This document shows, in pieces, positions 41,616-52,357 of a DNA stretch of 64,000 bases. Under the pieces are notes generated by a model. The model saw only the letters and a program-made list of their open reading frames with translations. It was not told where the DNA came from and did not search any database. The DNA comes from Limnephilus marmoratus (Eukaryota > Arthropoda > Insecta > Trichoptera > Limnephilidae): positions 40,451,571-40,515,570 of the forward strand of contig OU862927.1 of NCBI GenBank assembly GCA_917880885.1, written 5' to 3'. The number at the start of each line of letters is the position of its first letter. Within the stretch, counting starts at the first letter, position 1. The position numbers and the translations under genes are program-made.

Positions 41616-41686
41616 CTGAAATGGATAAATAATTAAATTAAAATAAATACTGAATAAATAATTATTTAAAATATGTATATATGCTA

Positions 41687-41966
41687 CCGTAAAAGCCCGA
41701 ATATTGGTAAATCCTAAGATTTACCAACTCTTAATGGTAAAAGTCCGAACCGTTCTATAATCATCGTTCACCAACCTAACCTAACCTAACATGTACTAAA
41801 TTCTAATGGTAAAAGACCGAAAAAATCGTTTCTTATTTAAATATTATAAACGATTTTTTCTGGCTTTTACCATTATAGAACGACCATTATAGATGATTAT
41901 AGAACGGTTCGGACTTTTACCATAGTTGGTAAATCTTAGGATTTTCCGAAGTTCGGGCTTTTACAG
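41687..41966. mobile_element. Palindromic Tc1/mariner-type MITE
   Basis: Ends CCGTAAAAGCCCGAA and, inverted, CTGTAAAAGCCCGAA, with TA on both sides. The interior is almost fully self-complementary (TTGGTAAATC, GAACCGTTCTATAATCATC, AAACGATTTTTTC). CCTAACCTAACCTAA, three units of the insect telomere repeat, lies at 41775-41789. Confidence 0.7.
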
Positions 41967-41992
41967 TAACATATATAAATAATGACTTAAAC

Positions 41993-43145
41993 CAGGGGTT
42001 CCCAAAGTGTGGGCCGCGGCGCCCTGGTGCGCCGTAGAAAGTTAAAAGGGGCGCCGCGCCGTGAGTCGATCCTCTATCATTATCCGAAACCACAAATATT
42101 CGCGGGTACCTACATATTAATAAAGCAACAATTATTATTTTGAGCACTCGCAACTTTAAAGAACATAGGTACATACTCGTCGCCGTAGCTCACTCGCCGA
42201 AAAGTTCCTACGCGCTTGAAAACCGTTGATAACCGCAAGGTGTTGCCTTGCGGTTATCAACGGTTTTCAATTGCGAATTGCGGCGTTTTGGGAGAAACTG
42301 CAGTTGTGGATAAAAAAAATGAATAAAGCAGCGGTCAAGATTGCTTCCCCCCAATTGTATAAATATGCGGCATCTAATGGACTGGTTGTCTCACAAGACC
42401 TGATGGCCCTTTTCACGAAGCATCTATCGAAGCTCACCGAATGATTTTCGAAGTACTTCGCAGAGGATGATGTTGAAAATCTGGCGTGGATCCAAGATCC
42501 TTTCCGTGCACAAGCTCCGCCAGGATTCACAACACAAGAGCAAGAGAGTCTCATTGAACTCTCTTGCGACAACAGCCTCAAAACTAGATTCACCAGTTCC
42601 GATTTGGTGTAGTTTTGGTTATCGATTCAAAATTAATATCCAAATTTAACTTCGAAAGCTTTAAAAATTTTCATTCCGTTTGCCACATCATATTTGTGAA
42701 GCTGGGTTTTCAGCTGTAGCTGTTATCAAGAACAAATATCACTCAAAGATCAATGTGGAGCAAGAAATGTGAGTAGCAGTCTCAAGTCTTATTCCCCGCT
42801 TTGAAAAACTGTGCGGAAATCATAAAGCTCACCCGTTACATTTATTTGACTGAGTAACTATAGTATTTTATTTTTTTCTTAAGTCTTTTTTGTTTTTCTT
42901 TGTTCCAATTCTGAATTCTTATAAATATAATAAAACTCAATTTCATATTGTGGATGTTTTAATTTTTGTGCCTATCTACCCAACTACAATTATTGTAGGC
43001 ACATTTCTTTCGACTATAATATATGTATATATATATATATATATAGTCACTATATCTATTATAAATAGCTCACTAAAGTAGAGCGCCATGACAAAATATT
43101 AAACGTGTAAGTGCGCCGCGGGCTGAAAAAGATTGGGAACCCCTG
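41993..43145 (+). mobile_element. hAT element with 8-bp duplication and transposase relic
   Basis: Ends CAGGGGTTCCCAAAGTG and, inverted, CAGGGGTTCCCAATC. ACTTAAAC (41985-41992) and CCTTAAAC (43146-43153) match 7 of 8. A perfect small palindrome, GAAAACCGTTGATAACCGCA, sits at 42218-42270. The transposase is reduced to its C-terminal part. Confidence 0.78.
42360..42853 (+). pseudogene. hAT (ZBED5-like) transposase C-terminal relic
   Basis: Pieces read NGLVVSQDLMALFTKHLSKL, NLAWIQDPFRAQAPPGF, QESLIELSCDNSLK and, in another frame, ICEAGFSAVAVIKNKYHS with PRFEKLCGNHKAHPLH. CEAGFSA ... K-K is the conserved dimerisation tail of hAT transposases. Internal stops (for example after HLSKLTE) mark it as dead. 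Confidence 0.75.
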
Positions 43146-43187
43146 CCTTAAACTAATGTTGCTGGCTAATGTTGGGTATATACTGAC

Positions 43188-43377
43188 CGTAGTTCTTCCT
43201 GTACCCAGTGAGACAGATGGAATCGCACCTTTACGCAAGAAACGTTTGCCCTTGTGTATTATAAAATCTGACTCTTTGAAATGTTCGGAGCAGATACGAT
43301 GATTACCAATCTTTGTCTGCTCAGATTTTTCGGATAAAAGCCGCCATTTTGCCTTCAAGTTTTCACCTTTAGGAAAC
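43188..43377 (-). CDS. THAP unit 1, second exon
   Basis: The acceptor TTCATATAG is followed by FPKGENLKAKWRLL, GNHRICSEHFKES and RKGAIPSVS; the donor is GTCAGT at 43187. It carries the CSxHF ligands and AIP motif. The leading G completes the codon from 50388-50455 (H-R-F-P-K); the 190 bp end in phase 0 like the sister exons. It lacks the W-x-P stretch before the CS motif present in units 2-4. Confidence 0.8.
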
Positions 43378-43606
43378 CTATATGAAAATACATAATATTA
43401 CACTTTAAAAAAAATAAGAGTATAGGAAAATAGCTCCAAAACAAATGAAATTATATTCATACAGGGTGTATATACAATAAAAAAAAAAGATTGGTGATGT
43501 TATGGCAGTTAATTTTTTTTTAAATATTTTTACCTTTATCTTAAATGATACCAAATCTGCTATTTTATGAAATTCTTCGGGAAGATTATTAAAATATTGT
43601 ATCTCA

Positions 43607-43690
43607 TTATAATAATAATAATAAATTTGGACAACTTATATAGCGCTGTTTTTGCGAAAAATCGCCTCAAGAGCGCTGTACAAATTAGCA
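43607..43690 (-). repeat. (AAT)n plus AGCGC stem motif
   Basis: AATAATAATAATAAATTTGG then ACTTATATAGCGCTG ... AAGAGCGCTGTACAA. The same motif is at 22465-22540 and, inverted, at 16936-16990. The trinucleotide run is probably the tail of a small retroposon on the minus strand. Confidence 0.5.
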
Positions 43691-43710
43691 TGGATTTTAC
43701 TTTAGAATTT

Positions 43711-44300
43711 ACTTAACTATGTAGGAGGCCACTCATCTTGCAGCTATCAAGCGCATGGATTATTGGAATTCCAGCCCCCCAATAAATTAAATAAAATATC
43801 TTTTTATATGTACGTATTTCAATTTACTTAACTATGTAGGAGGCCAGATAACCACTCGTCTTGCAGCTATCAAGCGCATGGATTATTGGAATTCTAGCCC
43901 CCCAATAAATTAAATAAAATATCTTTTTATATGTACGTATTTCAATTTACTTAACTATGTAGGAGGCCAGATAACAACTCGTCTTGCAGCTATCAAGCGC
44001 ATGGATTATTGGAATTCTAGCCCCCCAATAAATTAAATAAAATATCTTTTTATATGTACGTATTTCAATTTACTTAACTATGTAGGAGGCCAGATAACAA
44101 CTCGTCTTGCAGCTATCAAGCGCATGGATTATTGGAATTCTAGCCCCCCAATAAATTAAATAAAATATCTTTTTATATGTACGTATTTCAATTTACTTAA
44201 CTATGTAGGAGGCCAGATAACAACTCGTCTTGCAGCTATCAAGCGCATGGATTATTGGAATTCTAACCCCCAATAAATTAAACAAAATATCTTTAGTATT
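43711..44300 (+). repeat. 123-bp minisatellite, five copies
   Basis: ACTTAACTATGTAGGAGGCC starts at 43711, 43826, 43949, 44072 and 44195: spacing 115 (an 8-bp deletion) then 123 three times. Units are almost identical. No coding content. Confidence 0.88.
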
Positions 44301-44309
44301 GGTTGTTAT

Positions 44310-44885
44310 GTTATTTTATGTATTGGTTGTTATGTTGTTATGTTATTGTATTATCCCATTGGTTGTTATGTTATTTTTTTTAAATTACATTTCCTTTTAA
44401 TATTTGTAATTGTAAATCTTTTTGCAGAGGTCTTCAAATTCCTCTACACTTTTGAAATTCCACATATTATTTTTTTACCATAACGAGTGTATATTGAGGT
44501 AGAACCTGCAGACAAGCAGCCATGTGGCAGCTTCGCGGGACTACCGATAAATTGTTTATATTATATATTTATGTATAATATATTTTTGATCAAATAAAAA
44601 AAAAATAAAAAATCTTCAATCATTGAGATGTCAATCAAGACTTTAAACCAGCGATTCCGAAGTATATTTGGAGTAAAATTATAGATGTAGTTTTGCTGTC
44701 CGAGGATATTTTCTCCACTGTCCGCCACGATATACAACCTAGCGCAGTTCCAGCGGTGCCGTACAGACGAAATAAAGTGCGCATCGCTTCCTTCCGACGT
44801 GTGGCAGTATGATCGGTGGCGACGTGTGGTAGAAAATTTTTTTTTTGTTTTAATTGATTTTAAAAAATCATCGGTCAGCAAAATG
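44310..44885. other. No gene seen
   Basis: AT-rich DNA with several GGTTGTTATGTTATT repeats at 44300-44375. No domain recognised. Confidence 0.35.
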
Positions 44886-45010
44886 ACGTCTACTTTTCCA
44901 CTCCAAACTTGCTCACTACGTCTACTTTTCCACTCCAAACTTGCTCACTACGTCTACTTTTCCACTCCAAACTTACTCACTACGTCTACATTTTCAGTCC
45001 AATCATATCA
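44886..45010 (+). repeat. 32-bp minisatellite, four copies
   Basis: ACGTCTACTTTTCCACTCCA starts at 44886, 44918, 44950 and (diverged) 44982, each followed by AACTTGCTCACT or a close variant. Confidence 0.85.
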
Positions 45011-45120
45011 CGGAGGAATACATAATACATATAGCAACTAAAATATGTATACAACAACGCATGATAAAACCTTTTAAAGCTTTATTACACTTTTATTAAA
45101 AGTGTTAAACCTTTATTAAG

Positions 45121-47072
45121 AGGCTATTACCAGAGAAAACCAGAAATATGTCATTCTTAAATCAGATTTTAGACGTATTTACTCTTTTCCACAAAAAATT
45201 ATAAATGGATTTCGAAAGATTGTTCTTTTATCTAGCATTTGCATGTTTTAAATTTTAAGAAAAAAATGTTAATTTTTAGTATAATAAGGTTATACCATAG
45301 GTCGTTGGCACATTTGTTAAATTTTCAAAAAAGATTTTGTATTATACCACACCCATTTCAAATAATATAATCATGCAGTAAAATAAATCAATACATTATC
45401 TGGGTATCGCATGTTTTAGAATTTTAATTTTAGTTTAAATAAAATCTTTAAAAAATATATACGTACCTACACGTGTTTCTTGATGAAAATTGATCCGTTT
45501 GTGTATTTATTTGCGCACTTACAAACTAATATATTTCAGATTTTTTTAACATTCTTATTTAACTTAGACATTATTGAAAAATTTTAACTTATACATTATC
45601 AAAAAATAATTACAAAAAGTACATTATTTTAATATTTTTATCATTTTCACGCCTTTCAGCATTTTTTGATGTAGGTATAAATTAAAGCTAATTTGGAATG
45701 GAATAAAATCGATATTGAGTAATAATTTAAAAAAGCTGGTACGGAGAATAATTAATCTCTCTCATTGTAACCGCCCTGCACGATCGTAAAGACAACTTTC
45801 AACGAAAAGTGGTTTTTCGGCCGCTGGCGGCGAAAGAAAACATTATCTTATTCGACGTACAGTTAGAAAATTCTGGTTGCAGACTACGTATGTGCTGCCA
45901 GAATAATTTTTTTTTTTAACTGAGTGTAGTTTTAATTCACCGTACACAGATTTAATTTAAACCAGTTTTGTGTTCAGAATGTAAAATTCAAATTGTGAAT
46001 TTATCTGCTGGTACATTTCGAAAGAAAACGTTCTTTGTTCGAAGTGCAGTTATAAAATTCTAGTTGCAGACTATGCATGCACTGCCAGCATCAAAGAAAA
46101 ACCATTTTCATGTTTTGAGTGTAGTTTTAATTCACCGCATACAGATTTAATTTAAACCAGTTTTGTGTTCACAATATAACAATAAATTAAGTTGCCGATT
46201 CATCGTTTACCGAGTGAAGCTTTGCATTTGAGGTGCAAGCCATATCATATAAATATGCAATATCCTACCATTCGCTAATTCCGAGAGCAGTTATAAATTT
46301 GTAGTAGAATTTATAAACATGATTTTTATTGGAAGAATACCCACACATGTGATGTGTCACATGTGATATCTACGCACCCTCCCCCCCCCTCCCACCATCC
46401 CTCTCCCCTTCCCCCCAACAATGCCCCTCCCCCGTACACCTTCGCCGCACCCTCCTCCACCCCTTCCTTCCCTCCCACCTCTCTGTGATCGGGCGAGGCG
46501 AACGGTCGGGCCTTTACGCACGCTTGACTTGGGGAGTAAGCTGGTGAGTGCGTGACGAGATCGTTATGAAAAGTATGATCGGGCGAGGCGAACGGAAGTT
46601 GAGAGGGAGATATAAGTTAGTGAAGTTTTACTTCAGTCGTGTGGTCTAAAGCAATTGATATATATAGCACTGGTTTTTTTTAAATGTATTAGTTTGTAAA
46701 ACCGTAAATAAATAGACAAACTGAAGTATTTTCGTCACAAAGGGCGCGGATGTTTTTTTAATGATTTTATTTTACTAAAATTAGAATTCTAAAAGGTAGC
46801 TTCCCCAAATAATTTATTGATTTATTTTACTGCATGATTATATGATTTGAAATGTATGTTGTGTAATACAAAATTTAACAAATCTGCCAAAGACCTATAA
46901 AACCTTATTGTACTAAAAATAAACGAATTTTCTTAAAATTTAAAACATAGCTTTACTAGATAAAAGAACAGTCTTTCGAAATCAATTTATAATTTTTTTG
47001 GTGAAAAGAGTCAAAACGTGTAAAATTTGATATAAAAATGACATATTTCCGGTTTTCTCTCGTTATTCCCTC
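45121..47072. mobile_element. Large inverted-repeat element, ~290-bp arms
   Basis: Left 45121-45410 and right about 46785-47072 are inverted copies (GAGAAAACC-GAAATATGTCAT, GATTTCGAAAGA-TGTTCTTTTATC, ATAATCATGCAGTAAAATAA). Identity is roughly 80-85 percent by eye. The middle holds a diverged duplication (45840-45990 and 46018-46170, sharing GTAGTTTTAATTCACCG and ACCAGTTTTGTGTTCA), C-rich DNA at 46378-46475 and a promoter-like segment. No transposase. Confidence 0.72.
46611..46637 (+). promoter_or_regulatory. Candidate pol II core promoter
   Basis: TATAAG at 46611 lies 22 bases before TCAGTC at 46633, matching TATA-to-initiator spacing in arthropods (initiator TCAGT). Upstream, GATCGGGCGAGGCGAACGG occurs twice (about 46488 and 46579). 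An AATAAA follows at about 46709. It could be a solo LTR or a short transcript. Confidence 0.4.
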
Positions 47073-47611
47073 GGCACATCCCTAATAGTCCAGTCAGTGG
47101 GGGATAAGTAGCGATTTTGATATATGTGGTTTAGATTGGGATTCTAAAGAAAAAAAAAGTTTTCGACCTTGGGGGGGGGGGGGGGGGGTCGAGCTCGAGC
47201 CGCCATCTTGGATTGAAGGTGCCAAAATTTAGTTTTTTCAAAATAATTCCTCAACGGTTGATTTTACAACAAAAATGTATATGGAAAATTTGAAAAAGAC
47301 TAAATTACGTACATTTTTTGTTTTTTTTTTTTTCATAAATCTAACATATAATGACTCACAGCGGTAGAAAGAAGAAAATGTTGACAAAAAATCGTAAAAC
47401 TCAAGTTTTCATGATAAATTTTGTAAGAACATATTACACAATATCATTTTAACGTATTTCCACAACACATATAGCAAAATATATTTCAAATTACAGTAAT
47501 TTTTCGTGTTATATAGAGGAGAGAAAGAGACGGCAACACACTGCGTGCCTGCAGTCCTGACTGCAGCGTTGCCACCTCAGCGCCTATATTGCTACAGGCT
47601 ATTGCAAAATT

Positions 47612-47942
47612 TGGGAGGCGGGAATGGGTACCGCCGCCCCGGGAACCTTTATTGGATAACCAACACCTCTGCCATAGGTCACCCCAAGTGGTTCGCTACG
47701 TTTGGTGATTTAGCAGGGGTGCCCGGGTTCATGGGATGAGGTTTGTCTAGGTCTGATGACCAGGACACAGTGAACCCCAGATTCCTACCCACCCCTTAAA
47801 CCCCTTTTCCTTCCCAGAACTCTCCTCTCCTTCCTTTCCCTAAAAAAACCCTCCACACAGCATCCCCAAAGATGACATAGGCCCTGAGGGAAATTATTTT
47901 CTTCAGGGCCTCCTGTGTGGGGCTCATGTAAAAAAAAAAAAA
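47612..47942 (+). repeat. LINE 3'-end module, best copy A
   Basis: TTTGGGAGGCGGGAATGGGT through CCCCGGGAACCTTTATTGG, GTGGTTCGCTACGTTTGGTG, CTCCACACAGCATCCCCAAA and the CTGAGGGAAATTATTTTC hairpin to a long A-tail. Confidence 0.8.
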
Positions 47943-47949
47943 GGCTAGG

Positions 47950-48330
47950 ATCCACTACGACAAACCCGAAGTCATCGAGTGCATGGATGAAACTACTTTG
48001 TAGTGATAATAAACGTTTAGTAAGCCTTAAAAAAGCTGGTCTGCCAGTGCGTCTTCATTGCGTATACGAATGAAAACAACACGATGCAAAACCAGAAGAC
48101 ATAGCAGATGAAGGAAATCGCTTTCTTGTTGCTTTGTACGGGAGTTCAAAAATGGTATGGAATCCAAAAAAAACAGAAAGCTGGGGCTGGAAACGTGGCA
48201 CCAATAGGCTTGTTCCAGTAAGAATGACAAAGAAACCAGCACCCGAAACTTTATTAAAATTTATTTCTTGCAACTGAATATGAAGAGATTTTGTCAATGG
48301 AAGCCCAGCATCTCAGTACCACAGGCAATG
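47950..48330 (+). pseudogene. Fragment resembling a Cys-rich arthropod transposon protein
   Basis: Reads ADEGNRFLVALYGSSKMV, WGWKRGTNRLVPVRMTK and KPAPETLLKFISCN before a stop. The WGW ... PAPE-LLKFISCNC pattern is the region before a Cys-rich tail in a multi-copy arthropod protein family I recognise but cannot name. Short and broken. Confidence 0.4.
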
Positions 48331-48434
48331 AGTTAGATCATGACATTGATGACAAAGACTATTATTAAGATGTCAATCAACCAACCGGGATCAACAAAAG
48401 AATATTATTACGCAATAGCGAATATGTAACATAA

Positions 48435-49460
48435 TTACGAATACAAGTCGAACTCTGTGTGGCTCGCCATACCATCGCTGGAATATCTGTGGAATACTGA
48501 CCTTAACATTGTCGAAAGATCCCTACAGGCTAAAAGACAGGTTTTTGGAGACTCGGCAAGAGAGGTAGATTTGCAAATCAATGAGAATAAAACTAAAATC
48601 ATGATGCAAACCAGAACCCCACACCATAGAATAAAAGATAAATTGAAATTTAAAGACACTTATAATTTCGAAGTGGTCGAAGAGTTTACATACCTGGGCT
48701 CCATCATAACGCATGACAAAGAAAACTCAGTAGAAAAAAACTAAGTAAAAAAACTAATTAAGAAAGCGCATCACAGGCGCTAACAACACTTACTTCGCGT
48801 TGTTGCCAGTTTCAAATCCCGAAACGTCCATAGAAAAACCCTATATAAAACAATTATTAGAACGGTCTTGGCCTATGGATGTGTGGCGGGAACAGCTGGA
48901 CACATTCGAAAGAAAGGTACTTCGAAGAATCTTAGGAGCGGTGCGAGAGGGAGAGGCAATGAGGGGACCCCACCACTTTCCCAACGGCGTTATAAGGAAA
49001 CATATGGTTTCCCCCTTCACCGCGCACGTCAAGAATGTATTTTATTGAACGAAGTTACATTTATTTGAACGACTCTAGACCCTCCAATGTCCACGTATAT
49101 GGGGTGAGAAAGCAGTATGCAAGTACTTACATTAACATGAGGGAGAGGCATGCAGAATCCGCCAAAATAAAGCTCTATGTTATTTACAGAGCTCCCAGAC
49201 TCTCTATCCATCTAAGGTTACAAAAACTACGATGGGCCGGACGTGTGCATCGAATGTCAAGCACACGAGTACCGAAGAAGGTTCTAACAGAACACCCAGG
49301 AGGTAAACGAAAGGCGGGCAGACCTAGGCTGAGACGGGAGGATGATGTCAGGAAGGATGCAAGAGGACTACTCCATGTCGCAGTTAGGACGACGAGGCTT
49401 ATGTTGAAGGAGGCCAAGGCTCGAAATGGGTTGTAATGCCATTGAAGAGGAAGAACACCT
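48435..49460 (+). pseudogene. LINE RT C-terminal remnant (RTE-like)
   Basis: Pieces in order: DLNIVERSLQAKRQVFGDSA, VDLQINENKTKIMMQTR, NFEVVEEFTYLGSIITHD, LDTFERKVLRRILGAVREGE and LRWAGRVHRMSSTRVPKKVL with GKRKAGRPRLRRED. This is the RT thumb and C-terminal tail of an endonuclease-reverse transcriptase LINE. At least three frameshifts. Confidence 0.75.
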
Positions 49461-49897
49461 ACTGGGGATACCAAAATAAAAAAAATCCGCCATTTTCTCT
49501 ACCTCATGGTGGTGTGGAAATGAGTTTACAAAATTATAATTATGTAATGAATAGCCCGAAAAAATAACAAAAATTGGGAATTTCACCATTTTTTAGAAAA
49601 ATATTCACATTTCCGCCACTGTAACTCGCTACCTATTAGAATTTTGAAACAAAAAATATTTGAAATTTTATCTTCTTTAAGTTTGTCTTTCGCAATTTGG
49701 TCGTAAGATCAACCATTACACAATTATTTAAAAAAAAAAAACAAATTTTGGCACCTTCAATCCAAGATGGCGGCTCGAGCTCGACCCCCCAAGGTCGAAA
49801 ACTTTTTTTTTCTTTAGAGTCCCAATCTTAATAGCATATATCAAAATCGCTACTACACGACCTTTTGCAAGGTAAAACTCCCCACTGACTGGGCTAT

Positions 49898-50387
49898 AAT
49901 TCTATAGTAAACATCTTTTTCGCATAGCTTTGATCAGAGTTGCCAATTTCTAAGAATTTATAAACCGATTGGGTATTTTTTGGGGAAAATACGGGGATTC
50001 TACAACATGAGAACTGATGCAACTAATACCGATTGAAAAGAGCATTTTGTAATTATCCAACCATATTGAAAAATAATTTTTACAATTACAAGTGAGAATG
50101 TACTAAAATTTCGTTTTCTATCTCAGCAATTTTTCAAACAAATTTATATATTTCGAGATTGAATAAAAGAGAAAATCCGAATATAACTAAATGGTAAAAA
50201 AATAAATGCTAATTTCAATAGAATTTTGTTTAACTTTGGAGGTAAAACAACTTGTAGGGAATTTAAACATCTATTGTGGGTACTTTAGAACAAACGCGTT
50301 GGCAACCCTGGCTATAAGACATCTCGAACTCGATTTACTAAAACTGTTCATGTCATATTATCCGAATAAACTTGAAATAATGCTTAC
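49898..50387. other. Distal start of THAP unit 1 intron 1, nothing seen
   Basis: AT-rich sequence between the inverted-repeat element and the first exon of unit 1. Confidence 0.35.
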
Positions 50388-50455
50388 CTGTGGAATGTGA
50401 TGTTACTTTGTTGGTCACTTCTATTTTTACACCATTTCATTGAACAAGCAACCAT
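50388..50455 (-). CDS. THAP unit 1, first exon
   Basis: ATG at 50455 opens MVACSMKWCKNRSDQ; the exon ends NITFH plus AG before GTAAGCAT. CxxxxC ligands. Joined to 43188-43377, 41478-41615, 40195-40281 and perhaps 36259-36327 it keeps one frame: THAP finger, then an acidic/Thr-rich linker. THAP proteins bind DNA in the nucleus, often as regulators or former P-element transposases. Intron 1 is 7 kb because of the elements at 43.6-49.9 kb. Confidence 0.8.
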
Positions 50456-52231
50456 TTTTGCCTTGTTATTTTGTGAAATGTACCGATGAGAGCCCGACGC
50501 TAGTCCGCACAAGAATGATGACGTGTTTTACCGGCTGGTGCCAATAGGATGTCACGTGGTTGCCTCCAGCCGGCGCGGCGTTAGGTACCCGGTTTTCACT
50601 TCTGTATGGACGTATTTCTCTGGATTGCTGGTGAAGTCGCTCGATATTAGGTATTATTACAATTTTGCCAGGCCAAATCTATTTCCTTTTAGATCTTTTA
50701 CACAATAATGTGTGTCTCTGTTCGCCATCTACCCGCTAACAAAACTAAAAATTGCGAACGCGATTAATATCAGCAAATACTACAGAATAGTTATTATAAC
50801 TACTAATTTACTCGTTTTCTCATTAGTACCTACCTAGTCATTGCCTAGTATTCACGGGCGATTGCGATTGGGCGAGCATGACGCTACAGGCCCAGCGGCG
50901 AGCATTTATAAATGAAATTTCGTGCGGAAAAATGCATGAGAGAGCATGTTAAGGCTCTGCAACCGGGCTCGAAAAGAAGAAGATGGAGAGATACGAAACT
51001 ACGAATGTTAGAGGAGAGTGCTAACATTTACAGCGACAAAATCAATGCGGTAATTGCGAAAATGTTTAATAAAACATGACTCGTTTAAAATAGAGCAAAA
51101 ATCTCACGGGCAGTACCTTAAACAGCATTTAGAGAAACACTGTGAACTTTTTCATACATATAACTTGTTAAATAACTGAAACAAACGTGTTTATTATAAT
51201 TTTTGGAGCATACTTTGCGATTTTTTTTCTATTGAGGGAATTTTATATAATTTGCGTTTCGGCGGCGGGCAATGTGTACATATTATCTTCAAGAAAAACA
51301 TATATTTTTTTAAGAGCTATAAAGCTTAAGCCTCGATGACACACGGCTAGTTTACAAGCTACTATCTGGGAAATTCACTATCTGTTAGTAAACTCGCCCA
51401 GTGTCATCGTGTTACTTGCTAACTAGCAGCGACTAGCAGATTGTTGACAATCTACGAAAAAAAGTTGAAAGGTCGTCAACTTTACTCGCCTACACGCTTG
51501 CTCGTGATTGGTTTATTTATGTTTCCAATATGGCTTCCGATAAACTTTATATTCTTGCAGCCGTAGGCCGAACATGAAGACATCTTGTATTAAATTGATG
51601 TTTTGATTCAATATTTTTGGTTAATTCTTGGAGACTTTTAATTTTTATTATTGACTGCCTAGGTTGGCGAAGTAGAACTTACAAATATGGCGAATTTTCC
51701 TCGGCAATGTCGGTCGTTAACTTCAATTAATTAGACACAACTAAATAAATCGCTATTTTACATTATATAAATAGGAGCAGAAATACCGTGTAATATTAAT
51801 TTAAAGTACAATAATTATTTCTAAAAAAAATTAAATCAGCACAATTTTTCCCGAATCCACTATTTTCTTTAAAAATTTTGTATGACTTTAGTCCTTACAA
51901 ACTTATAGTTAAGGTTTATTTTCGTATGCGCTAATTGAAACTTTTTATTTCAGACGCTCCTCGTTACCCTCTGTTATGATGTTTCGTGCATAGAAAAATC
52001 GAGACGAAATGAGACATTTTACATATTATTTTGTGTAATAGACTTTCGTTCTGTATTTCTTTAAATGATCTTGAGTTACTGTGTTAATAATTTGATAAAA
52101 TTCGTAAGTTTGTTGTAGTTTTTCCTACACAAACTTGTTTTACGGTGTTGTGAAAATATTTCGCATTATGTTGAAGACTGATTGAGAGAAGTAAAAGAAA
52201 GACAGAGCAAGAACTTGTGTTCCAGTTCAAG
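50456..52231. other. Divergent intergenic region between THAP unit 1 and the ZAD gene
   Basis: It should hold both promoters. 50950-51335 is the second copy of the 380-bp repeat (see 20787-21165). 51335-51460 carries GATGACACACGGCTAG and CCAGTGTCATCG in inverse order, probably a small MITE. No clear TATA or initiator could be fixed. Confidence 0.45.
50950..51335 (+). repeat. 380-bp repeat, copy 2
   Basis: A direct copy of 20787-21165, roughly 85 percent identical by eye. Confidence 0.75.
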
Positions 52232-52357
52232 ATGGCTACTCCTGCTGATTTACAGCTCGACAAAATATGTAGAGCTTGTTTGCTCGTCAAAAAAGATATG
52301 AGGCCCCTATTTAGCGAGTTAATCGCCGATATGCTCATGACTTGCGCATCCATTCAG
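52232..52357 (+). CDS. ZAD gene exon 1
   Basis: MATPADLQLDKICRACLLVK continues to MLMTCASIQ, then the donor GTAAAT. It carries the first ZAD zinc pair (CRAC). The ATG in AAGATGG is preferred over upstream in-frame starts because the ZAD follows directly. Confidence 0.88.

Larger units (their letters stand above)
47085..49897. mobile_element. Inverted-repeat element holding nested LINE pieces
   Basis: The left end ATAGTCCAGTCAGTGGGG and inverted right end ATAGCCCAGTCAGTGGGG are followed in both arms by GTAGCGATTTTGATATATG, AGTTTTCGACCTTGGGGGG and GAGCTCGAGCCGCCATCTTG; similarity fades after about 400 bp. Inside are a LINE tail and two decayed coding remnants. Superfamily not assigned. Confidence 0.7.

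Noticed and set aside
41775..41789. Subtelomeric location of the window
   Set aside because: Only three CCTAA units occur and they lie inside a MITE; no long telomere array or subtelomeric retroelement is present.
43711..44300. Regular repeats that could suggest CRISPR
   Set aside because: Units are long and contiguous without unique spacers, and this is an animal genome; it is a minisatellite.
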